Shown in pieces: positions 1-8,725 of a DNA stretch of 64,000 nt; position 1 is the stretch's first letter, and each line of letters begins with the position of its first letter. Location: contig NZ_NPDQ01000007.1 of the NCBI RefSeq assembly GCF_002812125.1, positions 1-64,000 on the forward strand, written 5' to 3'. The position numbers were made by a program, and so were the translations under genes. The stretch is from Leptospira brenneri. Lineage in GTDB: Bacteria > Spirochaetota > Leptospiria > Leptospirales > Leptospiraceae. The notes under the pieces are model-generated. The model saw only the letters and a list, made by a program, of their open reading frames with translations, did not search any database and had not been told where the DNA came from.

Positions 1-653
1 TAAAAAAGTTCGCAGTTCAATACGTTTATTTTGAAGGATTGAGGGAAGAAAGAGCAAGGTAATGTGACATAATTCGGGGAAGAGTTTGGGGAAAGAGATA
101 TTTCGGCTAACCAGAATTTGGTTGGCGAGGAAATGAGCTAACACTGAGATGGCGGCTTTGCACACAGCAACTAACAAGTATGATTTGGTGGTTATTCGCA
201 TAGCAAAGATTTACCTGAAGCTAAAGTAATATGAATATTGTAGCGATAGTTTCTTCTGTGTTTTCTGGGTCAGCTTTGTTTGTGGATTACGTTATATGTG
301 GCAACTCTCGTATTTGTTTTGGTTATACTTCTAGTCTCTAACTAGATTTTATCGTATTACAACGTAAATGCGAACTTATTCGGAAAATATTTTTAAGGAA
401 GGGCTTTCTGTTTGATGGGTGGACAGGTTTGTGATAGAAGGATCTCATTGGGTGGCGGGTCTAGTTCCCCTCCCTCATCAGGGCGGGGTGATTATACCCT
501 CTTCAATACCGCACGTTAAACTGCATATACCCATAACCCTCCCGCGAGTTCTGGCCGTTTACATCATTTATACTAATAATTCACCCCCAAAATTCTCTTG
601 CAATTTCTTGAACGAATGCGAAAATTTCATGAGCCAGAAATGGATTCCTATTT
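1..653. other. non-coding leader region with hairpins
   Basis: I see no credible gene here. The short open frames have no ribosome-binding site and no recognisable product. Two hairpins are visible. A small one pairs GCTAACCA (106-113) with TGGTTGGC (119-126). A GC-rich one pairs CCCCTCCC (467-474) with GGGCGGGG (481-488) around the loop TCATCA. The GC-rich block (about 445-560) differs clearly in composition from the AT-rich DNA around it, which suggests an inserted repeat or the remains of one. Confidence 0.6.
450..499. repeat. GC-rich hairpin, possible dispersed repeat
   Basis: An 8-bp stem with one mismatch (467-474 with 481-488) and a 6-base loop sits inside an outer GGGT (450-453) / ACCC (496-499) pair. 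The sharp GC shift and the nested symmetry suggest a mobile or recombination-related repeat. An attC-like site is possible, but I could not fit both core sites, so this remains a structural observation. Confidence 0.4.
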
Positions 654-1682
654 ATGAAAAAAAACCTCTCTTTACTTTTAATCATCTTATTCTCTTTCCC
701 AATACTTGCCATCAATACCGTCATTCTTAAAAATGGAAAGACCCTAAAAGGAAAAGTCACCGATCAAAATGAACGTGGACTCACGGTGCAAACGGCAGAA
801 GGACCACAAACCATTTCCAAATCCCAAATCTTAAAAGTTGTCTATAAAGACATCAGCGAACAAGAAGCTGAAAAAGTACGCATCGCCGAAGAAAAGAAAT
901 TAAAAGAGAAAGAAGAAAAGGAAAAAGCAAAACTCGAAAAAGAACGACTCATCGCAGAAGCCAAAGAACAAAAACGTCTGGAAGAAGAAGCTAAATTATC
1001 AGAACAAACAAGACTCGCAGATGAAAAAAACAAAGAAACACTAGCAGAAAGAGAAGCCAAAGCAGAAGCAGAATGGTTAGCCAATCGAAAACTGGGTCCC
1101 TCCCCTGCTGTTAACCAATGTGGCGGTCGCTTAGCAATCCTTTGGCGATCTGCCGTTTTACCAGGATGGGGACAACTTTGCGGAGGATACTATGTGTCGG
1201 CCGGATCGTTTAGTACATTATTTTTGGGAACTCTCATATACACTCTCGGACCACTGCATACAGAAGAAAAAAATGCACAGTCTCATTATGATAAGATGAT
1301 ATTATTCAACCAAATCGGAGGACCAGGGACTCGGTTCAATGCTCAAAACATAAGTTTGCCATCTGAGTTTGTTACGGGCTTTCTAGAAACTTCAATCGCG
1401 GAAGATTTTATCACAAAAAGTAAAAATAATGCAAAGGAAACAAATACCAAATACTTGGCGGGACTTGGTACAGCCGGAATTATATACATCACCAACCTTG
1501 TTCATGCCTATATGATTGGACGCGACCGTTACCCAGACCGACCGACTGTGACGACCGGAGGAAAACAATTCAGAGAAGGTTTGGACTTCGATTCAGGCTG
1601 GGATAAACCTTATTCCATAACAGGCATACGCCCCCAAACAAATTCAGTATATGCTGAAGTTCGATATTCCATTCTATTTTAA
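654..1682 (+). CDS. secreted/membrane protein with Lys/Glu-rich coiled coil and PGWGQ motif
   Basis: This 342-residue protein has a signal peptide (about 1-19), a short beta-rich part with an LKNGKTLKGKV-type start (23-62), and a strongly charged Lys/Glu/Ala stretch (about 68-145) that should form a long coiled coil. The C-terminal half carries LPGWGQ (169-174) followed by a hydrophobic helix, and a second helix lies near 268-290. PGWGQ next to membrane helices recalls the DUF5683-like families. The function is not known to me. It lies 10 bases before the next lipoprotein gene and is probably co-transcribed with it. Confidence 0.75.
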   Translation: MKKNLSLLLIILFSFPILAINTVILKNGKTLKGKVTDQNERGLTVQTAEGPQTISKSQILKVVYKDISEQEAEKVRIAEEKKLKEKEEKEKAKLEKERLIAEAKEQKRLEEEAKLSEQTRLADEKNKETLAEREAKAEAEWLANRKLGPSPAVNQCGGRLAILWRSAVLPGWGQLCGGYYVSAGSFSTLFLGTLIYTLGPLHTEEKNAQSHYDKMILFNQIGGPGTRFNAQNISLPSEFVTGFLETSIAEDFITKSKNNAKETNTKYLAGLGTAGIIYITNLVHAYMIGRDRYPDRPTVTTGGKQFREGLDFDSGWDKPYSITGIRPQTNSVYAEVRYSILF

Positions 1683-1692
1683 GGAGCCTCCG

Positions 1693-3408
1693 ATGAAAAA
1701 GTCATTCCTAACCATCCTAATACTGATATTTTCTTTCCAATGTAAAATTTTTAAACCTTCTGATCTTGACCCTTCTCAAGATTTGGGGACTTTACAAACC
1801 TTACTGCGTTATCTCGCTTTGGCAGATGCATTCAATACATATAGCCAAACTGTAGCGTTTATGAAATTTACCGATTCCAATGGAAATCCTTATAACGCTT
1901 ACAAAGTTGAGTATTCTGTTTTCAATGAAGCGGATGAAAATGGCACTCCCACTTCACCTTACGGTGAAACAGGAAACATTCAGACCTATACGCTCACATT
2001 AGATGCAAATGGTAGAGGATTTTTATCCTTTAGTGAAAGAGGCATTGCAACGCTTACTGTTAAAACTCCTGCCGACATTATTGTAGGCAATGCCAGTTTT
2101 CGAATCTATAATGGAATCACCAAACAATCCTTTTCTCTTTTAAGCCAAAGTGGAGCCACGCAGTTTACATTAGAGGATCTTGCAAACTATCGCAATCGGA
2201 TGGCCTCTTATTTTTCGTTCACTCCTCTTGGCTCTGCCAATGGCAGACAGTTTATCTATTTACAGGTGCAAACAGCATCCCCACCAAATAGCTATTCCGT
2301 TGGTTATATTGCTTCCAGTGCGGATGGAGAAAATTATGACCAGGTAACCAAAATCGAGGGCGTAAACATTCAAATCACAACAGAAGAATATCGTTTAAAG
2401 ATATCTACACCTACCTTCAATGGATCAGAATATGTTTTTTTTCTTTCTGAAGAGAGATGGAGTTATCCTGCTCTGGTTTTTCAAGATAACAAAAACCTAT
2501 TCATTCGAATCCCTGCATTTTCCCCTCCATATTCGGTGACGGCACAATCAATAGCCCTGCCAACTAACTATCGCTTGTTTTCCGATGTTTACACCCCCCC
2601 GTGGTATTATCCATCTCGTTACCTAGGGAGCGACAAATATTTGATCACTCCGATGCTTTCGACTACACCTCGCCCTTTAATAGTGCAACTCGACTTGGTT
2701 AATACAGTTGATTTGGTCAATGATTTTGGCTGTTCAACCTCAGTACTTACTGGTATATCCTCTGTAGCCTATCAAGTGATTGCTCATTCTGGTTTTAATT
2801 ATTTACAATGCCCAACAATTACGTTCGGGAATACATTCGTTTCCAAAAGCATTCGAATACCTGATTTAGTTAGTAATCAAATAACTTTCGATGCAGTCTC
2901 ACCTATGAGTTTTGAATCACCTATATTTCCAGTTCAAGACCAATTGGTTGCACTTTTATACTCTGCACCAACCTATTATGGTTATACTTTTCCCAATGGC
3001 TCCTATAGCTTTTCCAATCCTACCATCACAAAAAACGCATCCCCAATTCCAGGATTCGCAAGTACAATTCCTGGAAATTCTTCTCGTCTAAGGACGATTA
3101 AAAGCTCAAACTCAATCCATTACTTTTTGCTATCCAACGTACCTGATTTTTCAGTATCTCCCACCATCGAAATCTATAGAAGCACCGATGGACTCACTAG
3201 CGCTAGCCTCCTAGCAACCGTGCCAACCGCCTATAATAGCTCTATAGCGACCAACGCTGAACAATTCCAATCCGCAAATGGAAAATTAAATTATAGTTAT
3301 TACACAACAGCAAATACTGGAATTGGATCCTTCCCTGTTTATTTAACTTATTTCACAAACGATGATGGAACCTGGGAAGCTCTCCCTAGGTTAATTAAAA
3401 TTCGCTAA
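1693..3408 (+). CDS. putative lipoprotein, unknown function
   Basis: This is a 571-residue secreted protein. I chose the ATG at 1693 because AAGGAG lies about 5 bases upstream; an in-frame start at 1651 would lie inside the previous gene. The N-terminus is MKKSFLTILILIFSFQC, a signal peptide ending in Cys17 that fits the loose spirochaetal lipobox. The rest is rich in Ser, Thr, Tyr and Asn with repeated short hydrophobic strands, as in surface beta-proteins. I recognise no domain. A hairpin follows the gene. Confidence 0.75.
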   Translation: MKKSFLTILILIFSFQCKIFKPSDLDPSQDLGTLQTLLRYLALADAFNTYSQTVAFMKFTDSNGNPYNAYKVEYSVFNEADENGTPTSPYGETGNIQTYTLTLDANGRGFLSFSERGIATLTVKTPADIIVGNASFRIYNGITKQSFSLLSQSGATQFTLEDLANYRNRMASYFSFTPLGSANGRQFIYLQVQTASPPNSYSVGYIASSADGENYDQVTKIEGVNIQITTEEYRLKISTPTFNGSEYVFFLSEERWSYPALVFQDNKNLFIRIPAFSPPYSVTAQSIALPTNYRLFSDVYTPPWYYPSRYLGSDKYLITPMLSTTPRPLIVQLDLVNTVDLVNDFGCSTSVLTGISSVAYQVIAHSGFNYLQCPTITFGNTFVSKSIRIPDLVSNQITFDAVSPMSFESPIFPVQDQLVALLYSAPTYYGYTFPNGSYSFSNPTITKNASPIPGFASTIPGNSSRLRTIKSSNSIHYFLLSNVPDFSVSPTIEIYRSTDGLTSASLLATVPTAYNSSIATNAEQFQSANGKLNYSYYTTANTGIGSFPVYLTYFTNDDGTWEALPRLIKIR

Positions 3409-3415
3409 AGAAACG

Positions 3416-3437
3416 CCACCTATCTTTTCGTAGGTGG
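3416..3437. terminator. hairpin between convergent genes
   Basis: CCACCTA (3416-3422) pairs with TAGGTGG (3431-3437) around an 8-base loop, between the ends of a plus-strand and a minus-strand gene. No long T-run follows on the plus strand. On the minus strand the sequence after the stem is T-rich (CGTTTCTTT). A bidirectional or minus-strand terminator is likely. Confidence 0.5.
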
Positions 3438-3473
3438 TAACTTACTCCACTGTTTGATCGACTGAAGTAAATC

Positions 3474-4388
3474 TCACTTACGAAAAGAGGTATTTTCCTT
3501 TAAAAAAGAATTCACAATCGATTCATATTCCTCAGGTCGAACATCAATAGACTTACAGTGGCTAGCTCCCCAATCTGTAACCAAAAGTTGTTTTCGTTTC
3601 GATTTTAAATTTTGAAAAATCTCTTCTGAATGAGAAACGGGAGTGACCTCATCCGTTTTGGAATGAATGAGTAAAACGGGCAAAGAGATATATTTTGCTG
3701 CTTCTTTAGGAGAGACTTCGTTCACTAAAAAGTCTGCTCTAATCTCTGCAATGGAAAGTGCAATGGGCGAAAGAAATAGAATCAAGGGAGAATAAAAATC
3801 TACAGCTCTTTTTTCCACAATCGAACGCATATCCATATAAGGAGAATCTGCAATCACAAAGGCAAAATCATTTCGGCCTTCTGCATACTGCAAAGCAGTC
3901 GCCGCCCCAAAAGAAGCTCCAAAGATACCAATTTGTTCTTCGGGAACAGTGCTGATCTCGGAAAAAAATTCTATCGCACGTTCTAAATCATTTTTTTCAA
4001 AATAACCGTACGTTCCGTATTCTCCCGCACTTTCCCCATGACGACGGGCATCATAAGCAAACAAACTACAACCCCGCTTCCAAAACACAGGGGCGTATTT
4101 CAAAATACCATACCGAGTTCTGGTATGTCCGTGCAGCAACACCACTCCACATTTTTTCTTTTGAGGGTTCTTAAAATACCAACCACGAAGCCGTAAACTT
4201 CCATTTTGAAATCGAATTGATTCAGGTTCGGGAAGTCCAAATTCAGAAACGGATTGGATTTTTAATCTTGCCTTATCTTCTTCTAAACTTGTGACCGGAA
4301 AGGAAATGATAGAGGATGAAAAATAATAACCTACACCTAGCAAAAAAAAGGTGAGAAAAATGACGGATAAACTGAGAATCTTTTTCAT
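3474..4388 (-). CDS. alpha/beta hydrolase, membrane-anchored or secreted
   Basis: This 304-residue protein starts with a hydrophobic segment (5-25) that should anchor or export it. The alpha/beta hydrolase signs are clear: LLHGHT at 84-89 for the oxyanion hole, the nucleophile elbow GASFG with Ser159, an acidic residue in HSKTDEVTP (Asp246) and the final histidine in GASH (His277). This is the layout of the BAAT/DUF1749-like and bem46-like hydrolases. The substrate cannot be told from sequence. The gene converges on the lipoprotein gene before it. Confidence 0.85.
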   Translation of the reverse strand: MKKILSLSVIFLTFFLLGVGYYFSSSIISFPVTSLEEDKARLKIQSVSEFGLPEPESIRFQNGSLRLRGWYFKNPQKKKCGVVLLHGHTRTRYGILKYAPVFWKRGCSLFAYDARRHGESAGEYGTYGYFEKNDLERAIEFFSEISTVPEEQIGIFGASFGAATALQYAEGRNDFAFVIADSPYMDMRSIVEKRAVDFYSPLILFLSPIALSIAEIRADFLVNEVSPKEAAKYISLPVLLIHSKTDEVTPVSHSEEIFQNLKSKRKQLLVTDWGASHCKSIDVRPEEYESIVNSFLKENTSFRK

Positions 4389-4517
4389 TAAAGGAAGCCT
4401 AGTTGGAAAAATCTAGGAGAGACCACAATCGGAAAAGCGAATTTTACAAAATGTCCGTTTTTGGTACGAAAAAGAATTGCCGGCCAGTGATTCTGACCTC
4501 ATTTCTAAAGGAAATCT

Positions 4518-5135
4518 ATGAAACCATATTTAGCGTGCCTCTCCTTCCTCCTAAGCCTTTCGTTCATAAACTGCCGCACAATGGATGCCGCCATCCAATA
4601 CCCCGATCCAGGAAAAACAGATTTGGGAATTACCAAGGTTGCTGTACTTATGTTTGATATTGAGGAAGCAAAATGGGGAGATGAATTCACAGATGCGGTA
4701 TCTTTGCAAATTGCAAAACGCCTCCCGATAAAAGTCATCGAGAGAGAACAACTTTCCAAAGTTGTAAATGAACAAAGTTTTTCAAAAACAGGAATCATTG
4801 ACACACAAACAGCTGTTCGCTTAGGAAAAGTGTTAGGAGTGGATGCACTCATCTTTGGCAGAGGTTCTGCTCTTAAAAAATACGACGAAAAAGGAAAACT
4901 CATTCCCAATTTAGTGGATACAGTCTCTTTAAAAATAGTTCATATCGAGTCAGGACATGTCATTGTCAATGCTCGGAAAAAACCAGGAGCCGATTGGACT
5001 TTAGGCCGTTTACTTCAATATAGTTTAGGGTTTGGATTCATTTGGAGTCGTGACGATATTTTACTTTCCACCAGTGAATATGATTTCGTAGCAGAGAGTT
5101 TAGTGGAACGAATCGTTTCCGAACTAAAGAAATAA
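4518..5135 (+). CDS. CsgG/LpoB-like lipoprotein
   Basis: This 205-residue lipoprotein has a signal peptide and lipobox LSFINC (Cys19). After a short linker it reads [10 protein letters not shown] and then [14 protein letters not shown], followed by a GVDALIFG strand. That pattern is typical of the CsgG/HfaB/LpoB fold, in which a small alpha/beta domain assembles at the outer membrane or activates a penicillin-binding protein. The partner is unknown here. The dps gene follows 25 bases later, so the two may share a transcript. Confidence 0.75.
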   Translation: MKPYLACLSFLLSLSFINCRTMDAAIQYPDPGKTDLGITKVAVLMFDIEEAKWGDEFTDAVSLQIAKRLPIKVIEREQLSKVVNEQSFSKTGIIDTQTAVRLGKVLGVDALIFGRGSALKKYDEKGKLIPNLVDTVSLKIVHIESGHVIVNARKKPGADWTLGRLLQYSLGFGFIWSRDDILLSTSEYDFVAESLVERIVSELKK

Positions 5136-5160
5136 TCAATCTAAAATTAAAGGAAAAAGA

Positions 5161-5631
5161 ATGAAAATCAATATTGGTATCCCAGAAGCAGAAAGGAGTG
5201 CCATCTCTGAGTCATTAAAAAAACTCTTAGCAGATACGTACACTCTGTACCAAAAAACACATAGTTACCATTGGAACGTAACAGGACCTATGTTTCAAAC
5301 TCTACATATTCTGTTTATGACTCAATACACAGAACTTTGGAATGCGATCGACCCTATTGCCGAACGAATTAGATCTCTCGGATACTACGCACCTATGGGC
5401 GGATGGGAATTTGCAAAATATTCTAGCATCACAGAAGACAAAGAAGTTCCCAAAGCGCAAGATATGATTAAACGATTGGTAGAAGGAAACGAAGCAGTCA
5501 TTCGTACAGCACGTGCCGCCTATGAACCTGCTGAAAAAGGCAATGACCAAGCAACTTTGGACTTACTCACACAAAGGTTAGACATTCATGAAAAAACCGC
5601 TTGGATGTTACGCTCGTTATTGGAAGAGTAA
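5161..5631 (+). CDS. dps: Dps-family DNA-protection ferritin
   Basis: This 156-residue protein matches the Dps family in length and motif: [12 protein letters not shown], then TLHILF, then [11 protein letters not shown]. Dps forms a dodecamer that oxidises iron with peroxide and shields DNA. By alignment with E. coli Dps, the inter-subunit ferroxidase ligands would be His37, His49, Asp64 and Glu68. The position that usually carries Asp or Glu four residues after the second histidine is Met53 here. A strong terminator follows. Confidence 0.92.
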   Translation: MKINIGIPEAERSAISESLKKLLADTYTLYQKTHSYHWNVTGPMFQTLHILFMTQYTELWNAIDPIAERIRSLGYYAPMGGWEFAKYSSITEDKEVPKAQDMIKRLVEGNEAVIRTARAAYEPAEKGNDQATLDLLTQRLDIHEKTAWMLRSLLEE

Positions 5632-5639
5632 ACAATTTT

Positions 5640-5680
5640 GAACAGTAGTCAAATACAGACTACTGTTCGTTACCCTTTTT
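5640..5680 (+). terminator. rho-independent terminator after dps
   Basis: An 11-bp perfect stem, GAACAGTAGTC (5640-5650) with GACTACTGTTC (5658-5668), has a 7-base loop and a T-run at 5676-5680. It lies 9 bases after the dps stop codon. Confidence 0.85.
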
Positions 5681-5822
5681 AAATCATTCTAATTCTATTA
5701 CACCATCCCCACTAACACGTTTTTTTTTTACATTTTTTTTCTTGCAGGTTTCTCTTCTGATACTTTAACCTTACGTTAAACGAGGATCTAAATTCAAAAA
5801 AAATACAATCAAAGCAACCATC

Positions 5823-6872
5823 TTGACTCTTCTTTTTCTTAGTGTTTTCCTAACAGGGTGTCACGAGAAAAAAGACAATACAACAAACAATCTACTCGCA
5901 CTCTATCTGTTATCTGGTGACCCAACAGATACGATGAATCTAAACACTCCTCTGGGTCGAGCTAGTGCTACAGCCAATGTGGTTTCTTCCATTTCGGCAA
6001 ACTCGACTACGGTTTCCAATTCGGGAAGTTTCACTATGAAAAACCCTAATATGAAACAACCGCTAGACAAACAGCTACTTGCGGCCATTCATAAAATATA
6101 TCAATACGGAAAAGATCCTGTTGTTGCGAAAGAAGTAATGGCGGAGTTCATATCTACAAATTTTCCAGAAAAAAATGGTAAAGTGGAAAAGGTTTTAACC
6201 GCTTGGTCTGGTGCCACTGTAGTCAATGGTCGTAACGAATATACATATTCCGGCACTTTGAAAGGACGCGTTTTTGAGAAAAAAACAATGAATATGTATT
6301 TAAATGCAAGTACCACTTGCCCTGTTACTACCTATTTTGCAGCCTTATCTAACCAAAATTCATTACCGGAAAAAGGAAATGCTGTTTTCTCCAACGGGAA
6401 AATTTCAATCAGCCAATCCAGTTCCGGTGATTATAGAAATCAGGCAAGTATTGTATTCAACGATTTTGGCTCCATTTACACTGATAGTTTCGCATATTAC
6501 AAAGATATAAGAAAAAATGGTGCTAGCAGTCCATCACTGACATGTGCGGGATTCCAAGAGGCATATGAAAGACAAGACAGATTTACAAAACCCGCGACTC
6601 TCAATGGGCCACTTAGTTTTGAATCAACTTATTTATTGTCCGGTAGCGGATCAGTCTTAAGATTAAAATCCAAATCAATAAGTAACTCAAATGGTCTAGT
6701 AATTTCACAAGACACTATTACAACTCCTGCTTTGACTATTGAAAGTTTGACTTATGATTCTGAATTTGATGTTACCATTTCAGGTACAACATATACAGGT
6801 ACAATTAAAGTAACAATCACTGGTAAAATCAACGGTGATACATTAACTGAAACTTTAACAATTAACTATTAA
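5823..6872 (+). CDS. putative lipoprotein, start codon uncertain
   Basis: This protein of about 349 residues has a lipobox FLTGC followed by a charged stretch and a LLALYLLSG segment, as in other lipoproteins of this window. Only a TTG at 5823 is available as a conventional start. The reading frame stays open upstream to 5769 and would encode a Lys-rich n-region that a signal peptide normally needs. A good Shine-Dalgarno (CGAGGA, 5781-5786) lies just before that extension, but no ATG, GTG or TTG occurs there in frame. The true start may be unusual, or a base in the A8 run may be wrong. Function unknown. Confidence 0.65.
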   Translation: MTLLFLSVFLTGCHEKKDNTTNNLLALYLLSGDPTDTMNLNTPLGRASATANVVSSISANSTTVSNSGSFTMKNPNMKQPLDKQLLAAIHKIYQYGKDPVVAKEVMAEFISTNFPEKNGKVEKVLTAWSGATVVNGRNEYTYSGTLKGRVFEKKTMNMYLNASTTCPVTTYFAALSNQNSLPEKGNAVFSNGKISISQSSSGDYRNQASIVFNDFGSIYTDSFAYYKDIRKNGASSPSLTCAGFQEAYERQDRFTKPATLNGPLSFESTYLLSGSGSVLRLKSKSISNSNGLVISQDTITTPALTIESLTYDSEFDVTISGTTYTGTIKVTITGKINGDTLTETLTINY

Positions 6873-6886
6873 AGTTTGTCCTTGAA

Positions 6887-7888
6887 TTATTTTTTACGAA
6901 AAGAATCAAGATAAAGAACTTTCTCAGAACGATTGCGAATCACTTTGATTTGTAATCGTTCTGCGGGAGATGAATTTTTGAATAATAGATTCATCTCTTC
7001 GTTACTACGAATTTTCTTTCCATTAATTTCAACAATCAAATCATATCGTTTTAAACCAGAGACCTCAGCGGAACTTTTTTCCACCAAGTAACTGATAAGA
7101 ATTCCTTCTTTAGAAGGCAAATTCAAATTCTGAACCAAAAAATCAGTGATCGTGGGAACCTCAACAATTCCCCTTTGAATTTCTTCCTTAGAAAACTTTG
7201 TTAATTTGACGGAACTTACAAATTCGGATAAAAATTTTGGCAAAATGGCGAATCCAATACCTTGTTGGTTGTATTCTGAATTTTTTAATTGGAACTGTGC
7301 CATACCCATCAAACGTCCATTAGCATCAAATAAAGCAGATCCAGAACTTCCAGGTAAAATCGATTGGTTCACTTGCAAAAATGAAACTTCCGATAAAATA
7401 GAATCCACACCCACTCTTTCGGGATCAGAAACAATGCCAGTAGTAAAACTTTCTTCTAATCCCAAGGGAGAAGAAATAGAATAATAACTTTCTCCTCTTT
7501 CCGCTTTTTGATCTGAATTCAATTCAAAGTATTCAAAACTATCATCCGTATCTAAACCAACCAAAAGAATGTCTTTTTGCAGATCAGAAGCAATTACCTT
7601 GCCCAAATAACGTTTTCCATTCCCACCAAGTCGGACAACAATTTTCTTTTCATAATTTCCGATCACGTGGGCACAGGTAAGAAGATAACCATCCTTAGAG
7701 ATTAAAAATCCAGATCCAACCCAACGTTTTTTACCCAGAAGTTCTTCATTTTCAATGGAGATGGAAACGGTTCGAGATACATTTTCTGAAAAAATTCTTT
7801 TGTTCGGATTTTCGGATTCAGTCTTACAAGAAAAAAAAAGTGATATGATTAGCGGAATATAAAAACAATTTTGAAAGCTAGGTTTCAT
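6887..7888 (-). CDS. HtrA/DegP-like trypsin-fold protease lipoprotein with PDZ domain
   Basis: This 333-residue protein has a lipobox LFFSC (Cys21), so it should be an envelope lipoprotein. The chymotrypsin-fold triad is visible: His74 in LTCAHVIG, Asp106 in SDLQKDILLV and Ser182 in PGSSGSALF, a variant of the usual GNSGGP. One PDZ domain follows (about 230-330) with the ligand-loop-like segment GILISYL and the GLKRYDLIVEINGKKI core. HtrA proteases degrade or refold damaged envelope proteins. The gene converges on the preceding lipoprotein gene. Confidence 0.88.
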   Translation of the reverse strand: MKPSFQNCFYIPLIISLFFSCKTESENPNKRIFSENVSRTVSISIENEELLGKKRWVGSGFLISKDGYLLTCAHVIGNYEKKIVVRLGGNGKRYLGKVIASDLQKDILLVGLDTDDSFEYFELNSDQKAERGESYYSISSPLGLEESFTTGIVSDPERVGVDSILSEVSFLQVNQSILPGSSGSALFDANGRLMGMAQFQLKNSEYNQQGIGFAILPKFLSEFVSSVKLTKFSKEEIQRGIVEVPTITDFLVQNLNLPSKEGILISYLVEKSSAEVSGLKRYDLIVEINGKKIRSNEEMNLLFKNSSPAERLQIKVIRNRSEKVLYLDSFRKK

Positions 7889-7920
7889 AACGACAAATAT
7901 CCGTTATGTGATTTTTTATA

Positions 7921-8715
7921 TCAAGAAATTAAAGAGAACTCTTCTCCCAAAATCTCCAAATATTCTTTTTGATGAGTGAAATGTATATAATGTCCACCCG
8001 TTAAAATCGTTTTAACCTGAAGATTAGAAAACTTATTTTTAATTAAGAGCAAATCTTTCTGATCAATGTATTCAGAAATTCCTCCGATCAGAAATAAAAC
8101 CTTCGTGTTGGAAGTTTGTGCATCTGAAAAAGTATCTTCAAAAAGTCGCCTTGCCTCATTCAGACCTTGTACATTCAGCTTCCAACGATACTCTCCAGAA
8201 TCCATTCTTTCCAGACTCATCTGCAAAAACTGACGAATGAAAGTGTCTGGTAAATATTTTGCCATTTCTGCATCAATCTCCGTACGAGACTTAAATGCAT
8301 CCAAAGGGAAAGACATAGACTGGATCTCTTTGTCATAAGCAAAAGGATAAGAGCGCGGTGCAATGTCTTGGATGATGAGTTCTTTCAAAAAACCGGGATG
8401 CGTAAAATCAAAATACATTGCCACAAGGCCACCCATAGAGTGCCCAAGAAGGATTGGACTTTGAATATTATGGTCTTGAATCAATTCCTCTAAATCTTCC
8501 GACATTAGCCGAATGGAATGTTCCTTTGAGTGAGGAGAATCACCGTGATTTCTTGCATCCACTGTATATACAGAACCAAATCCAGAAAGGTATTTAGCGA
8601 TAGTCACCCAATTCTTAGATGAACCAAATAACCCGTGCAAGATGATAATATCTCCTACCGTTTTTTTTTCTATCGAAGTTGGTTGAAATGGGTAAAGTTT
8701 ATAACTTAGTTTCAC
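7921..8715 (-). CDS. alpha/beta hydrolase, YbfF-like esterase
   Basis: This 264-residue cytoplasmic protein has no signal peptide. It shows ILHGLFGSSKNW near 25-36, DARNHGDS (53-60), the nucleophile elbow GHSMGG with Ser93, and the closing histidine in GGHYIHF (His242). This order and the DARNHG motif match the YbfF-type esterases that hydrolyse short acyl esters. The physiological substrate is unknown. It lies 10 bases after the SH3 gene, probably in the same transcript. Confidence 0.85.
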   Translation of the reverse strand: MKLSYKLYPFQPTSIEKKTVGDIIILHGLFGSSKNWVTIAKYLSGFGSVYTVDARNHGDSPHSKEHSIRLMSEDLEELIQDHNIQSPILLGHSMGGLVAMYFDFTHPGFLKELIIQDIAPRSYPFAYDKEIQSMSFPLDAFKSRTEIDAEMAKYLPDTFIRQFLQMSLERMDSGEYRWKLNVQGLNEARRLFEDTFSDAQTSNTKVLFLIGGISEYIDQKDLLLIKNKFSNLQVKTILTGGHYIHFTHQKEYLEILGEEFSLIS

Positions 8716-8725
8716 AAAACGATCT

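Noticed and set aside
231..341. 36-codon open frame starting with ATG
   Set aside because: No ribosome-binding site and no further support; it is too short to accept alone.
419..730. 103-codon open frame on the plus strand
   Set aside because: It runs through the GC-rich hairpin and into the next gene in another frame, has no ribosome-binding site and no recognisable product.
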